From assembly GCA_902785365.1 (NCBI GenBank), contig CACZYC010000006.1, positions 1 through 64,000 of the forward strand: a stretch of DNA of 64,000 nt, read 5' to 3'. This document shows, piece by piece, positions 24,767 to 36,200 of this stretch. The stretch comes from an uncultured Ruminococcus sp. Lineage in GTDB: Bacteria > Bacillota > Clostridia > Oscillospirales > Acutalibacteraceae. Numbering within the stretch: the stretch's first letter is position 1; each line of letters opens with the position of its first letter. A program made the translations under genes and the position numbers. The notes beneath the pieces are model-generated. The model saw only the letters and a program-made list of their open reading frames with translations. It was not told the origin of the DNA and did no database searches.

Positions 24767-27700
24767 ATGACAAAAGTTTTTAACAAAAAAGCAGCCAAGA
24801 GAGCCGTTTCGGTAGTGCTGCTCTTGCTTATGACGTTTACAAGTCTTTTCGTGCTGCCGATAACAGCGGCTGCGAAAAGTTACACAATCACATTCGATTA
24901 TTGCTACGATTCAAACAATAACATCATAAAATTCGTAAAGAAAACCACAAACGACGGATATGTTGTCGGCGAGGTTGGCGAAGAACTGTGCAGAATCAAG
25001 GCTGACGGAAAGGACGCGTACTGTATTCAGCCCGGACATACGCTGAAGTCGGGAAATACATTAACAGAGGACGCTTCTGCTGCGTGGAAGGCTTTAAGCT
25101 CCGCAGAACATAAGGCGATAAACCTCGCTCTTATTTTCGGGAAGTCAAAAAACAAGGCAGGTCTGACAGGAACGGACGGTCAGAAATGGATAGCAACGCA
25201 GATGTTTGTGTGGGAATTTGCAACAGGCTGTCGAAAAACAAGCGGCGATTACAAATGCACCAACTCAAAATACTTTGACGGTATCTGCTCGGGTGATAAA
25301 AACCCCGGCGTAAAGAGTAACTACAACAAAATCGAAAAAGCGTTTGAATCCTACGAGAAAATTCCGAGTTTTGCCTACAGCACAAGCGCAAAAGCGAAAA
25401 GCAACGTCTACGATATGAAATACAAGGACGGAGAGTACACATTAACCCTGACCGACAGCAACAAGGAGCTCTCTGAATTTGATTTCAAAAAGACAGACGG
25501 CGTTTCCGTTTCAATTTCGGGCAATAAAATAACGCTGACTTCAAGCAAAGCAATAAAATCTCCCGTCGTTTTTAGTGCTGACAGAGATATGCCAAACGCA
25601 AGTACCACTCTGATTGCCTGCGGAGCTTCTGATTTGCAGGACGTTGTAACGGGAGTTTCGCCCGCTTCAAACCCGCCCACAGCATATTTTGCTGTTGAGA
25701 GCAGCGCGGGAAATCTAAAGCTCATTAAAACTTCCGAGGACGGAAAAGTCAGCGGGATTTCGTTCAAGGTCACGGGAGCGGGTAATTACAGTAAAACCGT
25801 AAAGACCGATTCAAAGGGCGAATTCCTCCTTGAAGATTTAACCCCCGGTACATACACGGTTACAGAAACCACCGCGGACAGATACGAAACACAGAAGTCG
25901 CAGAAGGTTACTGTTGAAAGCGGCAAGACAGCAAGCGTTAAATTCAACAATGTTCTCAAACGCGGCAGCTTGAAGGTAGTTAAAACATCTGAGGATAACC
26001 TTGTATCAGGCGTTAAATTCCATCTTTACGGCACTTCTTTATCGGGGGCAAAAGTAGATGAATTTGCTGTTACTGATAGTTCTGGTGTTGCTAATTTCAA
26101 AAATATCTTGGTAAGCGGCAGCAGTAACTACACTCTTGAGGAGGTTGATACAGCTGTCAGGTACGTTGTACCCAAATCTCAGACGGCGGCTATCGAATGG
26201 AACAAGGTTACGAACAAGAGCTTTGAGAATGTTCTGAAAAAGTTTAAGCTGACAGTTACTAAGAGGGACGCGGAGAAAACCTCGGCTCAGGGCGACGCCA
26301 CTCTCGCAGGAGCTACCTACGGTATATATAAGGCGGACAAGCTGATTGATAAGTATGTTACAGACGAAAAAGGTCAGTTTACTACCAAAGAATATGTTTG
26401 CGATACCGATTGGACTGTAAAGGAAATTAAGGCATCCGAAGGATATTTACTGAACAGCACGGTTTATTCCGTGGGAGCTGATCCGAAAACATATACCATT
26501 GAACACAATACTACTTCCCTAAGCGTAACCGAGCAGGTCATCAAGGGCAGAATATCAATTATAAAGCACACTGATAACGGCGAAACTCAGATTGAAACTC
26601 CTGAAAAGGACGCGGAATTCGAGGTCTATCTAAAAAGCGCGGGCAGCTATTCCAAAGCTAAAGACACTGAAAAGGACAAGCTCGTTTGCGATGAAAACGG
26701 TTACGATCAGACTAAGCTCCTGCCTTACGGAACCTACACCGTTCATCAGACAAAGAGCTGGGACGGCAGAGATTTAGTCGCCGACTTTGACGTATATATC
26801 GCCGAAAACGAAAAGACCTACAATTACATAATCAATAACCGCAATTTTGAATCTTTCATTAAGATTGTGAAGCTCGACAGCGAAACTAATAAGGTCATCC
26901 CTTATGAAAACGCGGGATTTAAGCTTTATGATCCTGACGGTCAGCTGATAAAGATGTCTGTTACATATCCAAAGAGAGTAACTATAGATACCTTTTATAC
27001 TAATTCCGAGGGCTATCTTATTACTCCCGAAAAGCTGCCTTACGGCAAAGGATACTCCGCTGTGGAGGTTCAGGCTCCTTACGGCTATGTTCTCGACAGC
27101 ACACCCGTAAAATTCAATGTCACAAAGGAGAACTCAACAACGGAAAACGCGGTTACGGTAATTAAGGTAAATAAATCAAATATTGCTCAAAAAGGCAAAA
27201 TCATCGTAAACAAAACAGGTGAACGATTTTACGATGTAACATCAAGCGGCGAAAATCCCGTTATTTATCAGCCTGTTTACAAGACCTTCGGCGCGGAGGA
27301 TGCGTCCTATGCGATTAAGGCAATTGAGGATGTAATTACCCCTGACGGTACTGTACGCTACAAGAAGGGCGAAATCGTAGATACGATTAAGACCAACTCC
27401 AAAGGTACAGCGACAAGCCGCGAGCTATATCTCGGCAAATATGAGGTAACGGAAATTAAAGCGCCTTACGGCTTGGTACTTGATACAAAACCACATACCG
27501 TTGAGCTTACATACGCGGGACAGGAGGTCAAAGTTACCGAAACCAAAACCTCATTCTACAACGAACGTCAGAAAGCGAGCGTTTCGCTTAAAAAAGTTCT
27601 TGAACAAAACGAGCTTTTCGGAATCGGCAACAACAAGGAGATTGCAAACATCACGTTCGGACTTTATGCTGCCGAGGATATTAAAACCGTAAACTCCCCA

Positions 27701-28930
27701 TATATCCCCGCCGACGCTCTGATTGAGATTATTTCCGTTGACGAGAACGGCAACGCTGCTGCTCATACCGACCTCCCCTTCGGTAAGTATTACATCAAGG
27801 AAATTTCCACAGACGAGCATTACATACTCTCTGACGAAAAGTATGAGTTCGAGTTTTCTTATCAGGGCGAGGAAATCCCCACAGTTGAAATCGCGGTAAA
27901 CGACGGCGAGCCGATTAATAATGAGATGATTTACGGCTCAGTATCGGGTAAGAAAACGGACGATAAGGGCATCGCTCTCGGCGGAGCGACTATCGGGCTG
28001 TTCAAAACCGAGGACGCGGCAGAACCTCTTATGACTGATATTTCAGCTGAGGACGGCAGCTTCAAATTTGAGAAAATCCCTTACGGCACTTGGTATATTC
28101 GAGAAATCGCACAGCCGACGGGATATGTGCTTAACTCAGATACATACCCCGTCACAATCAGCGAAAATGAGCAAGTTATTGATATTACAATCGAAAACAA
28201 GATTATCCGCGGTAAGATTGAGCTTACAAAGGTTGACGAGGACTATCCCGAAAACAAACTCTCCGGCGCTACCTTTATTCTGACCGAGGACAGTAACGAC
28301 AACGGCAAACTTGACACGGATGATAAGCAGCTCGGCAAAATCAAAGAACAGAGCAAAGGTATTTATTCCACAGACGACCTTGAATATGGCAGATACTTTG
28401 TGCAGGAGCAGAAGGCTCCCAAAGGCTTTGAGCTTGATAAGGGTGTTTATTCCGTATTCATTGATACAGACGGAAAGACATACAATGTTGAAAACAAAGC
28501 GGGTGTAGGATTTATCAATAAGGCTATGAAAGGTACGCTGAAAATCGTAAAGACTTCTTCGGATAAGAATGTAAAGGGCTTTTCATTCAGAATCACAGGT
28601 AATGATTATGACCGTACCTTTAAAACCGATAAAAACGGCGTAATTGTTATTAAAAACCTGCGTATCGGCGAATACATCGTATCCGAGGTTAAAAACAAGG
28701 CTTCAAAATCATATATACTCCCCGAAAATAAAACGGCGGTTATAAAGCATAAAGCTGTAACAATCGTAAAAATGCACAATAAGAAACGCACCACCCCAAA
28801 AACCGGTGAAGAATACTCCGTTGATAAGTGGATATGTCTCGGCGTTACCTGCGCCGTTGTACTCGCGGGGCTCGGCTTATCGGCATATATTACGAGAAAA
28901 CGCAAGAAGAAGGAGGATAAAGAAGAATGA
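24767..28930 (+). CDS. Thioester/Cna_B-repeat surface adhesin of the conjugative element
   Basis: 1387 residues. The signal peptide ends near residue 36 (ITAAA). An N-terminal TQXA/thioester-type domain (about 40-190) has YCIQPG near 85 and ATQMFVWEF near 147, the Cys and Gln partners for a covalent host bond. About ten Cna_B/SpaA-like Ig domains follow (about 315-1340), each with a Lys near its start (LKIVKTS, IELTKVD) and an E-x-x-AP-x-GY/F ending, typical of isopeptide self-crosslinking. The C-terminus has TPKTGE, a membrane span and a basic tail, a sortase motif variant. The probable role is attachment to recipient or host cells. The element carries a class B sortase at 51234. Confidence 0.88.
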   Translation: MTKVFNKKAAKRAVSVVLLLLMTFTSLFVLPITAAAKSYTITFDYCYDSNNNIIKFVKKTTNDGYVVGEVGEELCRIKADGKDAYCIQPGHTLKSGNTLTEDASAAWKALSSAEHKAINLALIFGKSKNKAGLTGTDGQKWIATQMFVWEFATGCRKTSGDYKCTNSKYFDGICSGDKNPGVKSNYNKIEKAFESYEKIPSFAYSTSAKAKSNVYDMKYKDGEYTLTLTDSNKELSEFDFKKTDGVSVSISGNKITLTSSKAIKSPVVFSADRDMPNASTTLIACGASDLQDVVTGVSPASNPPTAYFAVESSAGNLKLIKTSEDGKVSGISFKVTGAGNYSKTVKTDSKGEFLLEDLTPGTYTVTETTADRYETQKSQKVTVESGKTASVKFNNVLKRGSLKVVKTSEDNLVSGVKFHLYGTSLSGAKVDEFAVTDSSGVANFKNILVSGSSNYTLEEVDTAVRYVVPKSQTAAIEWNKVTNKSFENVLKKFKLTVTKRDAEKTSAQGDATLAGATYGIYKADKLIDKYVTDEKGQFTTKEYVCDTDWTVKEIKASEGYLLNSTVYSVGADPKTYTIEHNTTSLSVTEQVIKGRISIIKHTDNGETQIETPEKDAEFEVYLKSAGSYSKAKDTEKDKLVCDENGYDQTKLLPYGTYTVHQTKSWDGRDLVADFDVYIAENEKTYNYIINNRNFESFIKIVKLDSETNKVIPYENAGFKLYDPDGQLIKMSVTYPKRVTIDTFYTNSEGYLITPEKLPYGKGYSAVEVQAPYGYVLDSTPVKFNVTKENSTTENAVTVIKVNKSNIAQKGKIIVNKTGERFYDVTSSGENPVIYQPVYKTFGAEDASYAIKAIEDVITPDGTVRYKKGEIVDTIKTNSKGTATSRELYLGKYEVTEIKAPYGLVLDTKPHTVELTYAGQEVKVTETKTSFYNERQKASVSLKKVLEQNELFGIGNNKEIANITFGLYAAEDIKTVNSPYIPADALIEIISVDENGNAAAHTDLPFGKYYIKEISTDEHYILSDEKYEFEFSYQGEEIPTVEIAVNDGEPINNEMIYGSVSGKKTDDKGIALGGATIGLFKTEDAAEPLMTDISAEDGSFKFEKIPYGTWYIREIAQPTGYVLNSDTYPVTISENEQVIDITIENKIIRGKIELTKVDEDYPENKLSGATFILTEDSNDNGKLDTDDKQLGKIKEQSKGIYSTDDLEYGRYFVQEQKAPKGFELDKGVYSVFIDTDGKTYNVENKAGVGFINKAMKGTLKIVKTSSDKNVKGFSFRITGNDYDRTFKTDKNGVIVIKNLRIGEYIVSEVKNKASKSYILPENKTAVIKHKAVTIVKMHNKKRTTPKTGEEYSVDKWICLGVTCAVVLAGLGLSAYITRKRKKKEDKEE

Positions 28931-29013
28931 AGGTAATTATAGCAGTTATATTTGTTGCCTTTATCATCGGCGGTTTTGTATTCCTGCAAATCCGCGGTAG
29001 GAGGAAAAAGTAA
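28927..29013 (+). CDS. 28-residue single-span membrane peptide
   Basis: ATG overlaps the adhesin stop (ATGA), and the stop TAA overlaps the next ATG by one base, so it is tightly coupled. The sequence is one hydrophobic span (VIIAVIFVAFIIGGFVFLQI) followed by RGRRKK. Conjugation operons of this type often carry such tiny membrane proteins. Function unknown. Confidence 0.6.
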   Translation: MKVIIAVIFVAFIIGGFVFLQIRGRRKK

Positions 29014-29261
29014 TGGCAAACAAAACACCCAACGAGCTTCAGCAGAAGATTAACGCCATAAAAAAGCTGATTAACTTGGGAATAACAACAGAAAAGGATT
29101 TATCAGAGCTTGATATTGAGGATATGATTTATAGCGACAATACAAGCATAAGCGAGCTGAGAGCCTTTACGGAAATCAAGAAAAACGTAAAGAGCCATAA
29201 GCTGTACTCATACCTTGCGGGCTCTCTCGACGAAAGAAAGACAGGTGATGATATTGGATAA
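29013..29261 (+). CDS. Small ICE accessory protein, unknown function
   Basis: 82 residues, mostly helical and charged (ELQQKINAIKKLINLGI; DIEDMIYSDNTSISELRAF). No membrane span. GGAGGAAAAAG precedes the ATG. Its end overlaps the following gene. Not recognised as a named family; position within the operon suggests a role in the element. Confidence 0.6.
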   Translation: MANKTPNELQQKINAIKKLINLGITTEKDLSELDIEDMIYSDNTSISELRAFTEIKKNVKSHKLYSYLAGSLDERKTGDDIG

Positions 29262-30198
29262 CGCGTTTGATAATAACTTTGAAATGAGAGAAATAAAAGC
29301 GAATGAAAGGGTTTACACATACAGACAGAGCCAACAGCTCGATATGCAGACAGGTTTGATCGGATACATACGCGCCGATATGGGTACTAACGGTACAGAG
29401 TTTTTCCATACTTGGAACGAATACCGTAAGGACTTAAACACTCAGGAGTTTAAGGACGAGCTTGATATGGTAATTGACACGCTCCGTAAGGACGGCAATT
29501 TCCTCGCTGACAGAGATACTCTTATGAGGCTGTGCTATCAGAACATCGAAACGTCCTACCAAAACGGCAGAGAGTTTGGTATCCGTATAGATACTCCTGA
29601 GCGCGCTTACCTTATGCGTCTGAACCCGAACAAGGGCGAGTATAATCTGTATTGCTATTGCTATCGTAAGGAATGGCTTGATGCTCATATTGAAAACGCT
29701 TCAAAGGGTATTCGTTTTGTAACACCCCAATACAAAGAGAAGTTTGTAATTGACGACTGTGATAAAATCCGAGTAACCTATGAGGACGGTAGATATGAGG
29801 ATAAGTATTGCCGATTTATCGACGAATATCATCTTGAGGTAAATGACAACATCTATCATATTTGCGAGTATGCGGAAAAACTTATGATGAACAACGCTAC
29901 GGTTATACCGCTGAGAAACTCACTCCCCGATAAATGCTACTACTACGACAAAGCTAACAATGTTATCGGCATAATAAATAAAGGCGAGCCTAATTATGAT
30001 ATTCACAGCGCGGGAAGCAACAAAATGGCTGATAATTACCGTAAGGTTAAGGAGCTTAACCAGATTGACAAAATAACCGCGGCACAGACGGAAGCAATGA
30101 AATACGGAGCCTTTCACGGTTGGGACAAGCCTGAAGCAAATCCTGCCAATTACAATGAAATCGGCGTATGCCTGATACTTAATCATCCTGACCGTTAA
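29248..30198 (+). CDS. ICE large-polyvalent-protein-associated (LPD-like) protein
   Basis: About 316 residues. The recognisable part is YIRADMGTNG near residue 40 through YNLYCYCYRKEWLDAHI near 140 and YRDDCDKIRVTYEDG-like text with YHLEV near 195, a domain common in Tn1549-like elements and in giant conjugation proteins. The start could be ATG 29248 or TTG 29254; AGGTGAT favours the TTG. The last 90 residues are helical with a WDKP motif. Biochemical role unknown. It lies directly before the giant methylase-helicase. Confidence 0.65.
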   Translation: MILDNAFDNNFEMREIKANERVYTYRQSQQLDMQTGLIGYIRADMGTNGTEFFHTWNEYRKDLNTQEFKDELDMVIDTLRKDGNFLADRDTLMRLCYQNIETSYQNGREFGIRIDTPERAYLMRLNPNKGEYNLYCYCYRKEWLDAHIENASKGIRFVTPQYKEKFVIDDCDKIRVTYEDGRYEDKYCRFIDEYHLEVNDNIYHICEYAEKLMMNNATVIPLRNSLPDKCYYYDKANNVIGIINKGEPNYDIHSAGSNKMADNYRKVKELNQIDKITAAQTEAMKYGAFHGWDKPEANPANYNEIGVCLILNHPDR

Positions 30199-30210
30199 GG
30201 AGGTATCCTT

Positions 30211-33200
30211 ATGGCGAGAAAATACGAAAGAATTTCCGAGCTTTACAATCAAACGGTAAAGGAAATATCCTCGAATCCTGATCTATGGCGGAGCTTTTTA
30301 CGCTCCGCCTCCAATAATTTCAAGCTCCGGTTCGATGAACAGGTGCTTGTTTTCGCTCAAAAGCCCGAAGCAACGGCTGTTCTTGAAATAAACCGATGGA
30401 ACAGACTATTTGGGCGTTGGGTAAACCGAGGAGCAACGGGTATCGCTGTTTTTGAGGATTTATCAGGCGAAAGCCAGCGCCTTAATCACTACTTTGATAT
30501 TTCTGATACTCATACGGGAGAAAAGTCGCGACCTGTGCCGTTATGGAAAATGAAGTCCGATTATGAAAATGAAGTAATCGACACGCTCGAAAGCACCTTC
30601 GGCGAGCTTGAAAATACCTCGACTATCACAAACGCGATTATAAGCGCCGCCGAGAACGCTGTTGAGGATAACCTTCCCGATTATACGGGTGATTTAATTC
30701 ATACAGTTGATAACTCGTTCCTCGAAGGCTTACCCGACGATAGCATCACCGCTATATACCGCCAGCTTGTTACAAACAGCGTCGCGTATATGATAATGGA
30801 GAGGCTCGACTGTCACCCTGACCTCATTTTTGACGAGGACGATTTCCGTGATATTGTTAATTTCAACACCCAGGAAACGCTGAATTTCTTAGGTTTTGCC
30901 GCAAGCGATATATCCGAGATGGCGTTGTCGGAGGTAGCGAGAACAGTAAATTCGCTTGACAGAGAAAATCGCACATTTGCACAATCTGAAACCAAGGAAT
31001 ATACTGTAGCTGAAAATGAAACCGAAAGGAGTTTTGAAAATGAAAGTAACATACACAACGCAGGGCGATTACAGACTCCCGAACCTGACTATCCCCGAAC
31101 AGCCGACGGTACAGCTCGGACACTACGCGAGAATGAGGCAGAAATTCCTCAAGGAGAATCACAGAGTAATCTACTACAACTATCTGACGAGCGGAACGCT
31201 GACGCAGCATCTCGCGGATACACAGCAGAGAGCCGAACAGATGGAGGAACGTCTGATAACAGAGATGGCTCAGAAGCAGAACATAACCGAGAAGCTGAAA
31301 GCCGAGAACCCGATGATGTGGGTAGGCTTGATGAACAATCTCCGACAGACAGTACGGGAAATAGTACAGACGGAAGTAATATTCGCATAAACTCAGAGGA
31401 GCAGGCTCAATCAAACGAGCCTGCTCCTTCCGTTATTGACGATGACCGTTTTGTAAGCGGAGATACTAATTTCAATGTATTTGATGAAAAAGGTGAGTTT
31501 TACAAGTATCCATTCTTTGGTGTTGACGAAGTTGTAAATGAGATATTCGCCACAACACCCCACCTGAAAGCGAGCCTCGAAGAAATACGCGGTTTCTACG
31601 AAGCGTATACCGACGAGGACAGAAGGATTGAATATATCAAGGATATTTTCAACAACGACTTTACCGAGTTAATCCTTTCCGACGATACACGCGTCGGCTA
31701 TAAAACCTACGAAAACGGCGTACTTATTTGGAAAGGAAGATATCCGAGTAGAGAAGGTCAAAGTTTTCTGCATTGGAATGCCGTAGCGGGACATTTTGAA
31801 GCTATGCGTATGCTCCGTATGTTACAAAGCAAAGCAAAGCCATTACCGTCTGTTGAAGGGCAGCTACAGATAATATCGGAAGAAGCGGGACGTAATGCTC
31901 CTGCTTTTTCGTTTCCGCAAGAAATTATTGACGCTGCTTTAGCAGGCGGGAGCAACGTTTATCAAAGTAAAATGCGGATTTACGAACACTTCCAAAAGTC
32001 TTTATCTCAAAAAGAAAACATCGCCTTTCTCAAAAATGAATACGGCTGGGGCGGTTCTTCAAGCGCTGTGATGTACACAGGCGTTGGAGAAATGCACAAC
32101 GGTAAAGGAATTGAACTGAACATTGGCTTCGGAGAGAAAACTCAGAAGCAGATGTTAAAGTGGAATTACGTTGAAAAGCGCATCCGCGAGCTGATTAAAC
32201 TTGACCGTTATCTCAATCCGAAGGAAAAGGCGTACTATCCGACTTGGCTTGATGAGCAGGAGCAAAAGCGTGTAGAACGCGCGGCGGAGCGTAAAAACAG
32301 AGAAATACTCTCTACCGCACCCAAAGAAGAAATGCCTCCCGTACAGTACGAATACCGTTACTCTCTCGGAGCTCGGGTATATATCGGTTCAAGCGAATAT
32401 GAGATTAACTCCTTTGATGATGAACGGGTAATGCTGTTTGACAGAAACTTTCCGCTTTTTAACAAGGAAATGACAAGGGCTGAATTTGACGAGAAGGTCA
32501 AAGAAAACCCGATGAATAATCATCTAAGATTTGTCATTGATCCTGCCGATGAAAAAAGCGAGCCTGAAAGCAAGCTAAAGAAAACCGAGGAGCCTATACG
32601 CGATTATCAGCAAATCAAAGCTGAAAACCCCGACAGAATTGTGCTTTATCAACGGGGTTCTTTCTATGAGGTTATGGGCGACGACGCTCAGACTGTATCA
32701 AAGGAGCTTGATATTCGCCTTATGAGGCGGCTATTGAGCGACGGCGAGCATATAGCTATGTGCGGTTTTCCTGCCGATAAACTGCAAATCAATACCGATA
32801 TGCTGCTTGACCGAGGACACGATATTCTTCTCGCCGCTACCGAAAATGATGAAATAAAACTCATACCGCTAAATTCCGATTCAAAGGAAGAACCGAGGCA
32901 GTCAACTATGATTGCGAGAGTAGAGTATTTCAAAGATAACGGCGATGTTGATGAGGTTGTAGAGTATTCAAGCGAGTATTCGTTTAAGAAAGATGTTCAG
33001 GAGGAAGCCTCTTTTGACCGTCCTATGAATATCAGCCTTTTCAAGAACAAGGACGGAGAAATTGTTGACCACAACTTTCTTGATAATCTTAAATCGGTAC
33101 AAAGTGTTGAAATCCTTGATTATCAGCCGAATATATCTGAGTATGATGTTTTGCTTGATAAAGCTAAAAAACTAATCGACGAGTATATGGAAAGCGAATT

Positions 33201-36200
33201 CAACGGAGATGATTTTGAATTTCCTGAAGATTTATCCGAAATAAATCTTGCATATACCACTACCGATGACGAGAAGCACATTCTTGAAGGCGGTATCAAC
33301 CTTGTAGATTATCAAATTTATACAACGGTTGACGGAAAAACTGTACGCACAGAACAGTATGATTCTTTGGAAGATATTGTTGAAAACGGATTGCAGGGAT
33401 TAACCTTTAATGACCTTGTATATGTCAGCGACGAGGAGCTTGCGCCGTTCTACGAAGAACAGGCATCACCGTCAGAGCAGGAACAACCCGAAAAAGAAAC
33501 AGGACTAAAAACTGTTGTTTATGATTTTACACCGCCTGAACAGGACGGAGCCAACGCGGATTTGATAGGCAAACGCCTTACGCTCGATGAACGTAACTTT
33601 GAAGTCGAAAAGGTTACTATGTACGGCGATGTCCATTTACGAGATTTGAGTTTTAAAAGCTCAACGGGATTTCCTATTGCCCGCGTAGAAAAGGTTGATT
33701 ACATACGCAGAGCTTTAGAGGAACAGACGCAGGCTGAAGTATTAAAACCCGCTTGGGAGCAAAAGCCGCGTGAACGTGTACGCACCTTTGACCTGCACCC
33801 TGATATTCCTATGGCTGAACGTCATACTTTTGACCTAAAGAGCTTTGAACTCGAAACCGTAGGCAAAAAGGCGCGTTTTCAAAGAAACGTTGAAGCTATC
33901 CGTATATTAAAAGAATGTGAGTTTGACAATCGCTTCGCTACACCCGAAGAACAGGAAAAGCTCGCGCAATATGTCGGTTGGGGCGGCATTCCCGAAGCTT
34001 TTGACGAGAACAACAATTCTTGGACAGACGAATACTTTGAGCTTAACGGCTTGCTTTCTCCCGAAGAATATGAATCAGCAAGGGCAAGTACGCTTACTGC
34101 CTTTTACACACCGCCTGTCGTTATTTCGGCAATATACAAATCAATGGAACAGTTAGGCTTTAAGGAAGGAAACATATTGGAGCCTTCGTGCGGTATCGGT
34201 AATTTCATCGGTATGCTGCCTGATTCAATGGAAAACAGCAGAGTTTACGGAGTTGATATTGATAAAATAACCGCGGGAATTGCGCAGCAGTTGTACCAGC
34301 GCACATCAATAGCGGCACAACCTTTTGAGGAAGCTAATATACCCGACAGCTTTTTTGACGCGGTTGTGGGTAATGTTCCTTTCGGAGATTTCAAGGTACT
34401 TGATAAACGCTATGATAAGCACAATTTCTTAATCCACGATTATTTTTTCGCTAAATCTCTCGACAAGCTCCGCCCGGGCGGCGTTATGGCTCTCGTTACC
34501 TCAAGCGGAACTATGGATAAGGAGAATCCTGCTGTCCGCAAATACATAGCTCAACGCGCCGACTTGCTCGGAGCTATCCGCTTACCCAACAACACATTTA
34601 AAGGCAACGCGGGAACTGAAGTTGTATCAGATATCCTCATTTTGCAAAAGCGCGACAGGCTTATTGATATTGAGCCTGAATGGGTACATCTTAATACCGA
34701 TGAAAACGGGTTTAAGATGAACAGCTACTTTGTAGATCATCCCGAAATGGTACTCGGCGAACTGAAAATGGTATCGGGACGTTTCGGCCCCGAGCTGACC
34801 TGTGAGCCGTACGAGAACGCTGACCTTGAAGCTCTGCTTGATGAAGCTATATCAAATATACACGGAGAAATCACTGCCTATGAAATAGACGATTATTTGG
34901 AGGAAGATAATTCTATCCCCGCCGATCCGAGCGTCCGCAACTTTTCCTATACAGAAGTTGAGGGCGTTATTTATTTCCGCGAGAACTCCCGTATGCAGCC
35001 TGTTGAGGCTTCCGCTACCGCCGAGAACAGAATTAAAGGTCTGATAAATATACGCGACAGCGTGAGAAATCTAATTGAGATTCAGACTGAAAACTATCCC
35101 GACGAGGTTATTAAGCAGGAGCAGGATAAGCTGAACACGCTGTACGACAGCTTCACTAAGAAATACGGACTTATTAACAGCAGAGCCAACAGATCCGCCT
35201 TTTCACAGGACAGCTCATTTAGCTTACTGTCAGCTCTTGAAATATTAGACGATGACGGTAAGTTGGAGCGCAAGGCTGATATGTTCTTCAAGCGGACTAT
35301 CAAGCCTCATACCCCCGTAACGTCTGTTGACTCAGCTTCAGAAGCGCTTGCTATATCAATCGGAGAAAAAGCCCGTATTGATATGGAGTATATGCGGGAG
35401 CTGACAGGCAAATCCGAAAATGAAATATTTGACGAACTAAAAGGAGTGATATTTCTAAACCCGCTTTATGAAAGCGAAAATGAAACCGTATCTAAATATC
35501 TTACGGCGGACGAATATCTATCGGGTAATGTTCGTGAAAAGCTGACTATTGCTAAAAAATCCGCGGAACTGCATCCTGAAGAATACACTATAAATGTACA
35601 GGCATTGGAAAAGGTACAGCCGAAGGACTTAACCGCGAGCGAGATTTCCGTAAGGCTCGGCGCTACTTGGATACCGCCTGAAATATATGAGCAATTCATA
35701 TATGAATTCTTAGGAACACCTGTGTATATGCGCCATAATATTAAGGTCAATTTCGCGGCGTACACGGGACAATGGAACGTTGAAGGTAAGTCTTATGACC
35801 GCGGGAGCGTTAAAGCCAATAAGACCTACGGCACGGGACGTATAAACGCGTATAAGATAATTGAGGAAACTCTGAACCTCAAAGACGTCCGTGTTATTGA
35901 TTACTTGGAGGATTCAGACGGAAAGAAAACCGCTGTACTCAACAAGAAGGAAACGGCTATCGCTCTGTCAAAGCAGGAGCTTATAAAACAAGGCTTTCAG
36001 GATTGGATATGGAAAGACCAGCAAAGGCGTGAGCGTTTATGCAAAATCTATAACGAGAAGTTTAATAGCCTTCGCCCGCGAGAATATGACGGAAGTCACC
36101 TTGTTTTCAGCGGTATGAATCCCGAAATACAGCTTAGAGAACATCAGCGCAACGCCATAGCACATATTATTTACGGCGGTAACACTCTGCTTGCGCACGC

